A stretch of DNA of 64,000 bases. It comes from Dyella caseinilytica. Its GTDB lineage: Bacteria; Pseudomonadota; Gammaproteobacteria; Xanthomonadales; Rhodanobacteraceae. Below, one piece after another: positions 1 through 8,118 of the stretch. How positions within the stretch are numbered: position 1 is the stretch's first letter; each line of letters starts with the position of its first letter. Location: contig NZ_CP064030.1 of NCBI RefSeq assembly GCF_016865235.1, forward strand, positions 3,596,001 to 3,660,000, read 5' to 3'. The position numbers and the translations under genes are program-made. Below the pieces are notes generated by a model. It searched no databases. It was not told the origin of the DNA and was given only the letters and a program-made list of their open reading frames with translations.

Positions 1-2668
1 CGATACCGCGACGCCGACTTACACCATTACCGCCAAAGACATGAAGGCGCAGGGCTTCAACAACGTCGCAGAAGTGCTGGCGAACTCTGTTTACTCGACT
101 GGCGCGAACTTTTCAGGCGGCAGCGTCGGCAACAACATTACGCCAGGCGCGCAGACCATCAACCTGTACGGCCTGAATCCCGACTTCACCCTGGTGCTGA
201 TCGACGGCAAGCCGCTCAGCCAGTTCGGCCAGCTCTACAACGGCCAGAGCAACTTCACCAACGTTTCCAATATTCCCATCACCATCGTTGATCACATCGA
301 CATCATGCCCGGTGGTGGCTCGTCGATTTACGGTTCCAACGCCATTGCCGGCGTCGTGAACATCGTGCTCAAACAGCACATGGACGGCGTGGAAGTGACT
401 GCGCGCTCCAATACCTACCAGGGTGGCGGCGGTGGCGGCAGCGTCCTCTCTGCCGTGGGTGGTCACGACTTTGGCAAGCTGGACGTCATCGGTGCATTCG
501 AGTACGACCATTCAACGCCGATGTGGGGCTACCAGCGTCCGTTTGTCGACAGCTCCAACTACAACCCGAACGGGCTGAACATCCTGCCGGTCTCGGTCGG
601 CGTGCTGAACTACGGTAATCCGGCCTCGTCGAGCTATACGGGCATCCAGACCGGATTCATCAGCCCACCCAACGGCTGCGGCAGCCTTGCAGGCCTTTAT
701 GGCGGCAGCACCGTGTTGACCAATGGCGCAAAGAGTACCCCGCCGCTGTCCGGCAATTATTGCGGATCGCCAGCGACCAACTCTTACGTGACGCTGGCCA
801 ATGAGAACGAGAGCTACGACAGTATGCTCAAGCTCAAATACAACGTCAGCGACAACCTTCAGTTCTACGCTGACGCGTTGGTCGACTTCCAGAAACAGAA
901 ATACGACAACGGCGGCTCGCAGACCAATTACTGGAGCCCGCTGGACTTCGGCTCGAACATCGTCGATGCCAATACCGGCAATGTCGTTTCCCCGCTGTAC
1001 TCGTTTGCTCCGGAAGAAATCCCCGGCGGTTACTACGGTGTGATGACCCGGCAGAACGATCTGCTGTATCAAGCTGACGTTGGCGCCAAGGGCACGTTCG
1101 GCAACTCCAACTGGAATTGGGACATCTACTTCCTGCGCTCGGGCGACAAGACCACGCTGAGCATGCCGGTCAGGCTGGCCTCCGCCGTGGACAACTTCTT
1201 CCTCAACCGCTTCCTGGGCGGCGGCTCGGTGGGAACCGAATACGGCTACAACGTCTACAACATCAACTACAACGCGTTCTTCCAGCCGATTACACCGCAG
1301 CAGTACGCCAGCTTCTCGACGAACATCCCAGCCAGCAGCAACACCTGGATCAACACTACCCGCGCCACGATCAGCAATGACAGCCTGTTCGCACTGCCTG
1401 GCGGTGATGCCGCGCTGGCCTTCTTGCTGGAAGGCGGCAGCCAGGCGTGGTATCAGCCTGTGAACAGCTTGCTGGCCAGCGGTCAGGTTTGGGGCCAGTC
1501 TGCTACCTCCGGTGGCGGCGAACGCTCGCATCAGGACGCTGCCTTCGAGTTCAACTTGCCACTGCTTAAGCAGCTGACGATGGATCTGTCAGCCCGTTAC
1601 GACTACTACAACATCGGCAATGGCAGCGATGCCGCGTCCAACCACAAGCTCACCTACAAGATCGGGCTTGAGTATCGTCCGTTCGACAACTGGCTGATCC
1701 GCGGCAATTACACCACCTCGTTCATGGCGCCGGACCTGGCGTCGATGTTCCTGGGCGCATCGACCACCTACTCGTACATGCCAGATCCGTATCTGTGCGC
1801 CATCAATGGCAACACCAATTGCCAGAACTACTACGAAAACGCGATCAACTACATCTACTCCAACCGCGACCTCAAGCCGACGACCGCAACGAGCTGGTCG
1901 GCAGGTACGGTGTGGTCGCCGATGAACAACTTGAACCTGAGTGTCGATTTCCTGCATCTGTCGGTCCAGAATGAAATCATCCAGCAGAATATTCCGGAAC
2001 TGCTTTCGCAGGACAGCCAGTGCTTGCTGGGGCAGTTGCCCGCCAGCTCCCCGACATGTACGGCTGCACTCGCTCAAGTGCAGCGCAATAGCCTGAACCA
2101 GGTCACCAGCATCACGACCTACTACATGAACCTGTCGAGCGAACAAGCCAACTCGCTCATCGCTGACGCGAAGTATCATTTCGACGTCGATCCGATCGGC
2201 ACATTCCTGGTGCACTTCTCCTATCAGGATCTGCTGAAGCACACCTATCAGCTCTACGCCGGTGCAGCTCCGATCAACCTGCTGACCAACAACCTCTACG
2301 ACAACAGCACCGAGTTCAAGAGTGTGGTCACCGGCGACCTGACCTGGTCGTGGCATGACAAATTCTCCAGCACCTTGTACTGGCACCGTTACGGCCGCAC
2401 GCCGAACTACATCGCATCGTCGGAAGGTCCCACCACGCCTGGCGCTGGCTGGGTCGCGCCGTGGATCTATTACAACTGGAGTTTCACCTACTCGCCGACA
2501 AAGAACCTGGATCTGTCGTTGATGATCAACAACCTCACCAACAAGATGCCACCAGTCGACCGTGCCTACACGGTATTCCCGTATTACAACCAGAGCGCTT
2601 ACAACGTGTATGGACGGGAATTCATGTTGCAGGTCGACTATCGCTTTGGCGGTGGACATAGCGACTAA
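1..2668 (+). CDS. TonB-dependent outer membrane receptor, 5' end outside window
   Basis: Outer-membrane receptor that imports a ligand using TonB/ExbBD energy; the ligand cannot be told from sequence. The reading frame is open from base 2, upstream of the first ATG (41), so signal peptide and any TonB box lie outside the window. About 888 residues are visible. The start is the plug domain, with the typical LVLIDGKPL, a Gly-rich PGGGSSIYGSNAIAGVVNIV segment and an aromatic-rich linker. The rest is a Tyr/Asn/Trp-rich 22-strand-type barrel ending in alternating strands (LQVDYRFGG). The last residues are GGHSD rather than a terminal Phe, a mild deviation. No sus-type partner follows; a strong terminator closes the gene. 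Confidence 0.93.
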   Translation, partial: DTATPTYTITAKDMKAQGFNNVAEVLANSVYSTGANFSGGSVGNNITPGAQTINLYGLNPDFTLVLIDGKPLSQFGQLYNGQSNFTNVSNIPITIVDHIDIMPGGGSSIYGSNAIAGVVNIVLKQHMDGVEVTARSNTYQGGGGGGSVLSAVGGHDFGKLDVIGAFEYDHSTPMWGYQRPFVDSSNYNPNGLNILPVSVGVLNYGNPASSSYTGIQTGFISPPNGCGSLAGLYGGSTVLTNGAKSTPPLSGNYCGSPATNSYVTLANENESYDSMLKLKYNVSDNLQFYADALVDFQKQKYDNGGSQTNYWSPLDFGSNIVDANTGNVVSPLYSFAPEEIPGGYYGVMTRQNDLLYQADVGAKGTFGNSNWNWDIYFLRSGDKTTLSMPVRLASAVDNFFLNRFLGGGSVGTEYGYNVYNINYNAFFQPITPQQYASFSTNIPASSNTWINTTRATISNDSLFALPGGDAALAFLLEGGSQAWYQPVNSLLASGQVWGQSATSGGGERSHQDAAFEFNLPLLKQLTMDLSARYDYYNIGNGSDAASNHKLTYKIGLEYRPFDNWLIRGNYTTSFMAPDLASMFLGASTTYSYMPDPYLCAINGNTNCQNYYENAINYIYSNRDLKPTTATSWSAGTVWSPMNNLNLSVDFLHLSVQNEIIQQNIPELLSQDSQCLLGQLPASSPTCTAALAQVQRNSLNQVTSITTYYMNLSSEQANSLIADAKYHFDVDPIGTFLVHFSYQDLLKHTYQLYAGAAPINLLTNNLYDNSTEFKSVVTGDLTWSWHDKFSSTLYWHRYGRTPNYIASSEGPTTPGAGWVAPWIYYNWSFTYSPTKNLDLSLMINNLTNKMPPVDRAYTVFPYYNQSAYNVYGREFMLQVDYRFGGGHSD

Positions 2669-2693
2669 ACCGTCAGTTAGCTCGATGGTTGTG

Positions 2694-2728
2694 AAAAGCC
2701 GGACTCCTTGGGAGTCCGGCTTTTTTTT
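2694..2728 (+). terminator. Rho-independent terminator of the TonB receptor gene
   Basis: A perfect 10-bp stem (2698-2707 with 2711-2720), a 3-base loop TTG and eight T (2721-2728), preceded by four A. It lies 26 bases after the receptor stop codon. Confidence 0.92.
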
Positions 2729-2869
2729 GCGCCAAGCTGAAACCTCTCTCTTTATCGGTGACTCGCCCCTACCCCAGAGCCATTTCGAAGGACGTATGAT
2801 GGATGCGGACTCGCCGGGGAATCTTGCCGGCGTGTGCAGGCCACTCATCCAGACCAGGGCTTACGGGAT

Positions 2870-3532
2870 ATGGCATTCGAACTCCACACATTTATCCATC
2901 TGCTCTTTATCGGCGTGGTGGCACTGTTCCCGGTAGTCAATCCGATCGGGACCGCCTTCGTGGTGATGCCTTCTCTTACGCAACTGGACAGCGCCGGCAA
3001 AAAGCTGGCAGTACGCACGATCACGTTCTACGCGTTTTGCATCTGCACGGTGACGCTGATCGCCGGCGAATGGATACTGAAGTTGTTCGGCCTGTCGATT
3101 CCCGTGGTGCAGTTGGCAGGCGGCATCATGATCTGCAAGATGGGCTGGGAATTCCTCTCCTCCGACAAGGACGACAGTGCCGACAGCAGCAGCGATGTCG
3201 GTCAAACAGCACAGCACAATATCGACAGCAAACTGTTTTACCCGCTGACGTTTCCGTTGACCACGGGAGCAGGAACGATCTCGGTGTTATTGACCTTGAG
3301 TGCACATGGCACGAATACCGATCTACGCCAGACGCTGTACAACATGACAGCCATTCTGCTTTCGATCGTGGTGATGTGTGTGCTGGTGTACGTGTTCTTT
3401 CTCAACACGCAGCGCATCGAGCGCTATCTCGGCTCGCAAGGCGAGAAGATCTTCAATCGGCTGATAGCTTTCTTTATTTTCTGCGTGGGACTGCAAATCG
3501 CTGTCACAGGTCTCAAGACGCTTTTTGGCTGA
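2870..3532 (+). CDS. MarC/UPF0056 family integral membrane protein
   Basis: Predicted inner-membrane protein of the MarC family, whose biochemical role is unsettled (the early link to multiple antibiotic resistance was not upheld). The 220-residue product shows about six hydrophobic helices. It has the family's N-terminal half (a VVALFPVVNPIGTAF stretch with the conserved N-P-I-G), a central polar loop rich in Asp/Ser near residue 100, and the repeat-related LTFPLTTGAGTISV segment. The start is placed at ATG 2870 (MAFELHTF); an upstream in-frame ATG at 2834 would add 12 polar residues before the first helix. It is probably monocistronic. Confidence 0.85.
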   Translation: MAFELHTFIHLLFIGVVALFPVVNPIGTAFVVMPSLTQLDSAGKKLAVRTITFYAFCICTVTLIAGEWILKLFGLSIPVVQLAGGIMICKMGWEFLSSDKDDSADSSSDVGQTAQHNIDSKLFYPLTFPLTTGAGTISVLLTLSAHGTNTDLRQTLYNMTAILLSIVVMCVLVYVFFLNTQRIERYLGSQGEKIFNRLIAFFIFCVGLQIAVTGLKTLFG

Positions 3533-3632
3533 GTCGTGCCAGTTGACGCAAAAGTGAGACAGATTCATTTGTCACCAGATCCATGACGCTGGAAACGAGC
3601 CTCCTCGTTAGGGCTGGGAAAGTACCGCGTCA

Positions 3633-4385
3633 TTAGCCGTTTAGCGTGCGACCACCATCAACGATGATTTCAGAGCCGACCGTCCAGCGAGACTCGTCGG
3701 AAGCCAGGTACAACACCGCTTTGGCTACTTCTTCGGGTGTACCAAAGCGGCCGAAGGGAATGGTGGCGGCAATGTCCTTGTTGACCTGCTCGCGGTAGAT
3801 ATCTGGGATGCCGAGCTTGTCATACAGCGGAGTGTTGACTGGACCCGGACTGACTGCGTTGATGCGGATACCTCGCCCCAACAGTTCACCCGATAGCGTC
3901 TTGGACATGTTGAGCAGGGCAGCCTTGGTCGCGGCATAGATCGACGAATGCGCGGCACCCACGTGGGCATTGATGGACGCGTTGAGCACCACTGAGGCCG
4001 GGTTGGCAAAAACCGGCAACAACGCCTGGATCAAGAAATACGGCCCCTTTACGTTGGTGTCGAAGGAACGGTCGAACATATCTTCCGTCCATGCTTCGAT
4101 CGCTTGCCAGACGGACACGCCTGCATTGATGAAGGCAATGTCGAGTTGGCCGTAGTGCGCCTGGACGTCCTGCGCCAGCTGCTGCTGAGCAGCCACACTT
4201 GCCGAGTCGGCAAACAGCACCAACACGTCGGGACCCAGCTCAGTCTGAGCCTTTCGGATGGAATCCGGATTAACGCCGGTAACGATCACGCGTGCGCCTT
4301 CGGCGATGAACTGCCTAGCCGTTTCAAGGCCGATGCCGGTGGTGCCGCCAGTGATGAGGGTACGTTTGCCTTGTAAGCGGGCCAT
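3633..4385 (-). CDS. SDR family NAD(P)-dependent oxidoreductase
   Basis: Short-chain dehydrogenase/reductase of 250 residues, substrate unknown. It has the Rossmann TGGTTGIG cofactor motif near residue 12, the NAG segment (INAGVSV), the catalytic Ser (NASINAHVG) and the Y-x-x-x-K pair (YAATKAALL), then a PGPVNTPL loop and the C-terminal DGGRTLNG typical of FabG-like SDRs. ATG 4385 was chosen because AGGAGA precedes it and the protein then begins MARLQGKRTLITGG; the longer open frame to 4529 has no family match. It is divergent from a LysR regulator, so it is probably that regulator's target. Confidence 0.93.
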   Translation of the reverse strand: MARLQGKRTLITGGTTGIGLETARQFIAEGARVIVTGVNPDSIRKAQTELGPDVLVLFADSASVAAQQQLAQDVQAHYGQLDIAFINAGVSVWQAIEAWTEDMFDRSFDTNVKGPYFLIQALLPVFANPASVVLNASINAHVGAAHSSIYAATKAALLNMSKTLSGELLGRGIRINAVSPGPVNTPLYDKLGIPDIYREQVNKDIAATIPFGRFGTPEEVAKAVLYLASDESRWTVGSEIIVDGGRTLNG

Positions 4386-4490
4386 GAAGATTCTCCTGTG
4401 AGCCAAATACGCGACCAGCTTGGATTTACTGGCCTTCACAAGCACTATGGACTCATGCTTTACACGCGATAAGAAAGCCATTTCGTATAT

Positions 4491-4515
4491 GATCCATGCT
4501 TTATTTGCATGAATC
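4491..4515. promoter_or_regulatory. Candidate LysR-type operator between SDR and LysR genes
   Basis: A 9-7-9 imperfect palindrome (GATCCATGC / GCATGAATC, 8 of 9 bases pairing) with an ATGC-N7-GCAT core, matching the T-N11-A LysR box format. A second CATGCTTTA half-site lies at about 4454. The site is 13-37 bases upstream of the LysR start, where autoregulation would act. Confidence 0.45.
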
Positions 4516-4527
4516 TTCGGAGACGCC

Positions 4528-5424
4528 ATGGACAGATTCTTGTTGATGAAGTGCTTTGCGCGCGCCGTTGAAACCGGCAGCTTCTCGGCCGCAGGAAGAG
4601 ACCTTGGTTTGGGTCAGCCCAATGTGAGCCGTTATGTGGCTGCGCTGGAGGAACACCTGCGGACCCGATTGCTTCATCGATCCACGCGCAAGTTGGCTCT
4701 GACGCCCGAAGGCGAGCGCTACTACGCGGAGGCGCGACGAATACTGGATGCCGTGGAGGAATCAGAATCTTCCTTCCGCGATAGCGTGGAACCATCGGGT
4801 CTGTTGCGCGTGGCATGCCCCACGTCACTGGCTCACGCTTTCATCGTGCCGCTGATGCCCTCATTCCTGAAACGCTATCCGAAGTTGAGCCTGGATCTAC
4901 AGATCAGCGATCGCTACGTAAATCTGATCGATGAAGGTGCGGAACTGGCGATCCGTATTGGCCATCTGAAAGACAGCGCGCTACGCGCACGCCGCATCGG
5001 ATTGTTCGAACGTGTCTGCGTCGCAAGCAAACACTACCTGGATCAACACCGTGCACCCAAAACACCCGATGACCTACGCAACCATGAATGTGTGATCTAT
5101 TCGCTGCTGTCGTCAGGGAGTACCTGGCGCTTCCAGGATGGTGACGTATCGGTGACCGGCAGGTTTCGGGTGAACTCACCAGACGCCGTACGCGAAGCAG
5201 TCATGGCAGGAATTGGTGTGGGCTACGGACCGCGGTGGTTATTCGAAGAGGGATTAAAGCGTGGTCAGCTTCGTCTGTTGTTGAGTAAGCAAATCGCAGC
5301 GCCGGTGCCGATACAGATCTTGTATGTCGCAAACCGCCTACTCCCTCGGCGTGCCATTGTGTTTATGGACTTCATTGCAGAGGCGTTAGCCCAGGTTCCA
5401 AGCCTCAACGCGAAGCAAGTGTGA
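4528..5424 (+). CDS. LysR family transcriptional regulator
   Basis: DNA-binding regulator of 298 residues. The winged helix-turn-helix covers residues 1-60 (FARAVETGSFSAAGRDLGLG, then NVSRYVAALEEHL). The rest is a LysR substrate-binding domain of the type-2 periplasmic fold, including the LRVACPTSLAH strand and a DAVREAVMAGIGVG effector-cleft segment. It is divergent from the SDR gene with 142 bases between the two starts. By the usual LysR arrangement it should regulate itself and the SDR gene; the co-inducer is unknown. Confidence 0.93.
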   Translation: MDRFLLMKCFARAVETGSFSAAGRDLGLGQPNVSRYVAALEEHLRTRLLHRSTRKLALTPEGERYYAEARRILDAVEESESSFRDSVEPSGLLRVACPTSLAHAFIVPLMPSFLKRYPKLSLDLQISDRYVNLIDEGAELAIRIGHLKDSALRARRIGLFERVCVASKHYLDQHRAPKTPDDLRNHECVIYSLLSSGSTWRFQDGDVSVTGRFRVNSPDAVREAVMAGIGVGYGPRWLFEEGLKRGQLRLLLSKQIAAPVPIQILYVANRLLPRRAIVFMDFIAEALAQVPSLNAKQV

Positions 5425-5482
5425 GCCAAAGGGATCGGTGATTCTCTCCAGGTATTGGCATGGTCGTATAGTTCGAAAAAGG

Positions 5483-5569
5483 GGTTCGAATCCTAGTCTC
5501 CCAGCCAAAATAAAAAACCCGCCATGAAGGCGGGCTTTTTATTTTGGCTGGGAGACTAGGATTCGAACC
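5483..5569. repeat. 41-bp inverted repeat built from the 3' end of tRNA-Gln
   Basis: The arms 5483-5523 and 5529-5569 are inverted copies with a single mismatch, around the 5-base loop ATGAA. The right arm is the 3' third of tRNA-Gln (T arm, acceptor strand, CCA) plus half of its terminator. The left arm repeats all of that in mirror orientation. No other tRNA-Gln segment is present on the left side, so this is a partial mirrored copy and not a second gene. Confidence 0.85.
5511..5541 (-). terminator. Rho-independent terminator of tRNA-Gln
   Basis: Read on the minus strand, the tRNA is followed by AAAAAGCCCGCC, loop TTCAT and GGCGGG with six T. The stem forms the centre of the larger inverted repeat at 5483-5569. 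Confidence 0.85.
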
Positions 5570-5618
5570 TAGATAAACGGAGTCAGAGTCCGTTGTCCTA
5601 CCGTTAGACGATCTCCCA
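5545..5618 (-). tRNA. tRNA-Gln (anticodon CTG)
   Basis: A full 74-base cloverleaf on the minus strand with CCA encoded. The acceptor is TGGGAGA/TCTCCCA, the D arm contains GTCTAACGGTAGGAC, the anticodon stem is ACGGA/TCCGT with loop CTCTGAC (anticodon CTG reading CAG), and the T arm is CTAGG-TTCGAAT-CCTAG. The TGGG start and CCCAGCCA end resemble bacterial tRNA-Gln. Confidence 0.96.
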
Positions 5619-5685
5619 ATACCTTGCCGAGCGGTGCGCTCTGACTTGATGCACCGGACGGTCGAGTCGCTGCCTCTTGCGAGGA

Positions 5686-6078
5686 TTAGCGCTTCGAGAA
5701 CTGGGTAGCGCGACGTGCCTTGTGCAGACCGACCTTCTTACGCTCGACTTCACGGGCGTCGCGGGTCACGAAGCCAGCCTTGCGGAGCTGGGTCTTCAGG
5801 CTTTCGTCGTACTCGATCAGGGCGCGGGCGATGCCGAGGCGGATGGCGCCGGCCTGGCCGGTGATGCCGCCACCTGCAACGGTGACCTTGATGTCGAACT
5901 TATCGGTGCTCTGGGTCAGTTCGAGGGGCTGGCGCACGATCATGCGCGAGGTCTCACGACCGAAGAACTGGTCCAGGGTCTTGCCATTCACTTCGATCGC
6001 GCCGGTGCCCTTGCGCAGGAACACGCGAGCTGCGGAGGTCTTGCGGCGGCCGGTGCCGTAATTCTGCTGAATCGCCAT
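5686..6078 (-). CDS. rpsI: 30S ribosomal protein S9
   Basis: Small-subunit protein S9, 130 residues, the normal length. It starts MAIQQNYGTGRRKTSAARVF and has the basic C-terminal tail KKVGLHKARRATQFSKR, whose end reaches the P-site tRNA in the ribosome. It lies 9 bases downstream of rplM in the conserved rplM-rpsI operon and is translated from an ATG preceded by AAGGAAG. Confidence 0.98.
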   Translation of the reverse strand: MAIQQNYGTGRRKTSAARVFLRKGTGAIEVNGKTLDQFFGRETSRMIVRQPLELTQSTDKFDIKVTVAGGGITGQAGAIRLGIARALIEYDESLKTQLRKAGFVTRDAREVERKKVGLHKARRATQFSKR

Positions 6079-6087
6079 GTTGCTTCC

Positions 6088-6516
6088 TTAGATTTCCAGC
6101 GCCTGCGGCTGCTGGGCGGTATGCGGATGTTCGGCGCCGCCGTAAACTTTGAGCTTGCGGTACATGGCGCGGCCCAGCGGATTCTTCGGCAACATGCCCT
6201 TCACGGCGATCTCAATAACGCGCTCGGGATGGGTGGCCAGCAGATCTTTCAGGCTGGTGGTCTTGAGGTTGCCGACATAGCCGGTGAAACGGTGGTACTT
6301 CTTGTCGTCCAGCTTGGCGCCGGTGACAGCCACCTTCTCGGCATTGATCACGACGATATAGTCGCCGGTGTCGACATGAGGAGTGAACTCGGGCTTGTGC
6401 TTGCCACGAAGGCGATGCGCGATTTCGGTCGAGAGACGACCGAGCGTCTTGTCCGTGGCATCAACCACGTACCAGTCGCGCTTGACGCTTTCCGGCTTGG
6501 CGCTGAACGTTTTCAT
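6088..6516 (-). CDS. rplM: 50S ribosomal protein L13
   Basis: Large-subunit protein L13, 142 residues, the usual length. The start is ATG 6516 (MKTFSAKPESVKRDWYVVDA); the frame stays open further upstream but that part is not L13. Conserved segments include TLGRLSTEIAHRLRGK, the HVDTGDYIVVINAEK strand and the C-terminal YGGAEHPHTAQQPQ. It is the first gene of rplM-rpsI. In E. coli L13 represses this operon through the mRNA leader; the leader here (6517 onward) was not analysed for such a structure. Confidence 0.98.
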   Translation of the reverse strand: MKTFSAKPESVKRDWYVVDATDKTLGRLSTEIAHRLRGKHKPEFTPHVDTGDYIVVINAEKVAVTGAKLDDKKYHRFTGYVGNLKTTSLKDLLATHPERVIEIAVKGMLPKNPLGRAMYRKLKVYGGAEHPHTAQQPQALEI

Positions 6517-6645
6517 TTCTGAATACCTGTCTGCCGCCACTAAGGGCGGTACGCGGAATCGATGGAACAAAGGCGCGAGATGATAGCGAAGCTTACATCC
6601 ATCGCGCAAGCCCACGGTGGGCTGCGAGCTGCGAATGATAGCATG

Positions 6646-6914
6646 GGGTCGGCCCAATGTGTCTACCTGGGCTGCGCCGGGATCTGTTTGCCGGACGGGC
6701 AAGGAAGAACGAGTGAGGTGTATGTCGATACATAAGCGAGTGATGACGCCGCCCGGCGAGCAAACAGACCCGGCCCGAAGGGTTGTGTCTGCATGGCCGT
6801 CATGCGGCAGCGCGCGGCTTGACCTGACGGCCAGTCAGGCGCAGCGCCACGCACTACCACCTAACGGCCATGCAGACACAACGCAGGCCAGGTAGACACA
6901 TTGGGCCGACCCTC
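6646..6914. repeat. MITE-like fold-back element with 25-bp terminal inverted repeats
   Basis: Perfect 25-bp inverted repeats at 6646-6670 and 6888-6912 enclose two further long hairpins: an imperfect one of about 24 bp (6676-6700 with 6751-6774) and a perfect one of 19 bp (6782-6800 with 6864-6882). A small CCTGAC/GTCAGG hairpin lies at 6822-6838. GCATG occurs directly before the element (6641-6645) and again at 6915-6919, consistent with a 5-bp target duplication. No transposase is encoded. It fills most of the 400-base gap between rplM and the GlcF-like gene; the remainder (6517-6645) must hold the rplM promoter, which I could not place. Confidence 0.6.
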
Positions 6915-6916
6915 GC

Positions 6917-8107
6917 ATGCCTCTTGAGAAGCCCCACCATCGCATCGCTGTGCTGGCCGACCAGTGCGTGCAATGCGGCCTCTGCCTGCCCGTTTGCCCT
7001 ACCTATGCCCTGGATGGCAACGAGGCGGAATCGCCCCGTGGCCGCATCGCCATTGGCGCGGCGCTGGCCCGGGGACAGGTCGCGCCAACGCCTGAGCTCC
7101 GGGAGCCGATGGATCATTGCCTAGGCTGCCTGAGTTGTCAGCGGGTATGCCCGGCGGGGGTTCAATTTGAGGAGCTGCTGGTGGAAACCCGGGCCTTGCT
7201 CGGCCCCGCTCCGCAGCGTCCTGGCACCTTGCTTGGTGTGATCAAACGCCCCTGGTTGAACCGATGGTTGCAGCGCGTGGCCCGCTGGACGGGCGCGGCG
7301 ATGTGGCTTTCCCCCTTACTGAGTAGCCCGAGCTTTGCCGCATGGCGAACAGCGCTTTCTCTCATAGAGAAGGCTAAGCCACCGCCTCGAGTCTCATCTT
7401 CATCTGAGATGACTCCAGCCACGGCAGGCACGGTTGCCCTATTCCCCGGATGTGCCGCCAGCGTTCAAGATCAGGCCGCCGAACGCGCGGCCGAAACGCT
7501 GCTGCGCGCCGCCGGTTATCGCGTGATCCGCATGCCTGCCTTCTGCTGCGGCGCGCTCGATCTGCATGATGGTGTGACCGCCAAGGCACATGCCTCTATG
7601 GAACGCGTCCAACAAGCATGGGCCGATGCAGATGCGGACAGCCTGGTAACCATTACGCCGGGCTGCCTGACTGCGCTACGCCGCGCACTACCCGGGGTAA
7701 GCGTCGATGATCCTTATCGCCTGCTCGCTGATCGCATCACCCAATTGCGCTTTCGGCCACTGGCCTTGCGCGCGGCGCTGCATGTGCCTTGCACGCAATC
7801 CAATGTGGCGCGCAGTGACAGCGCGTTGATGACGCTACTGCAGTGCATTCCGAAACTGGAAATGAAACGTCTGCCCACCCCGCCCTACTGCTGTGGCGCG
7901 GCAGGCAGCCATGTCCTGCAATTTCCGGAACGCGCTGGGCGGATGCGCAGCGACATGCTGTCACACATCAATTCGCTGGATGTGCAGCTGCTTCTGTCGT
8001 CCAATATCGGCTGCCAGCTGCATTTGGCCGCTGGTCTTGCCGAGCAGGCTTCAGTGCTGCCGACGATGCATCCGCTGACCCTGCTCGCGCAGCAATGGAA
8101 CCCTTGA
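6917..8107 (+). CDS. (Fe-S)-binding protein, glycolate oxidase subunit GlcF-like
   Basis: Electron-transfer protein of 396 residues with the GlcF architecture. Two [4Fe-4S] ferredoxin motifs lie at residues 17-28 (CVQCGLCLPVCP) and 68-79 (CLGCLSCQRVCP), followed by two cysteine-rich CCG domains (FCCGALDLHDG and YCCGAAGSHVL), as in heterodisulfide-reductase-type subunits. No glcD or glcE lies in the window, so the flavoprotein partner is unknown. It is 11 bases upstream of coq7 and probably co-transcribed. The ATG sits inside the possible target duplication of the upstream fold-back repeat and has no clear Shine-Dalgarno; GTG 6950 is an alternative start. Confidence 0.85.
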   Translation: MPLEKPHHRIAVLADQCVQCGLCLPVCPTYALDGNEAESPRGRIAIGAALARGQVAPTPELREPMDHCLGCLSCQRVCPAGVQFEELLVETRALLGPAPQRPGTLLGVIKRPWLNRWLQRVARWTGAAMWLSPLLSSPSFAAWRTALSLIEKAKPPPRVSSSSEMTPATAGTVALFPGCAASVQDQAAERAAETLLRAAGYRVIRMPAFCCGALDLHDGVTAKAHASMERVQQAWADADADSLVTITPGCLTALRRALPGVSVDDPYRLLADRITQLRFRPLALRAALHVPCTQSNVARSDSALMTLLQCIPKLEMKRLPTPPYCCGAAGSHVLQFPERAGRMRSDMLSHINSLDVQLLLSSNIGCQLHLAAGLAEQASVLPTMHPLTLLAQQWNP

Positions 8108-8118
8108 AGAGTCATTTG

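Noticed and set aside
2562..2936. Open frame spanning the receptor terminator
   Set aside because: It crosses a strong intrinsic terminator and overlaps the ends of two real genes in other frames.
5461..5507. Second tRNA-Gln gene on the plus strand
   Set aside because: Only the last 25 bases (T arm to CCA) match; the D arm, anticodon arm and 5' acceptor strand are absent.
6663..6860. 65-codon minus-strand frame inside the fold-back repeat
   Set aside because: It lies wholly within the inverted-repeat element and its product is the translation of hairpin arms; no coding evidence.
6646..6914. Complete Tn3-type transposon suggested by GGGG-like ends and a 5-bp duplication
   Set aside because: The terminal repeats are 25 rather than about 38 bp, and no transposase or resolvase is encoded; only a MITE-like reading is tenable.
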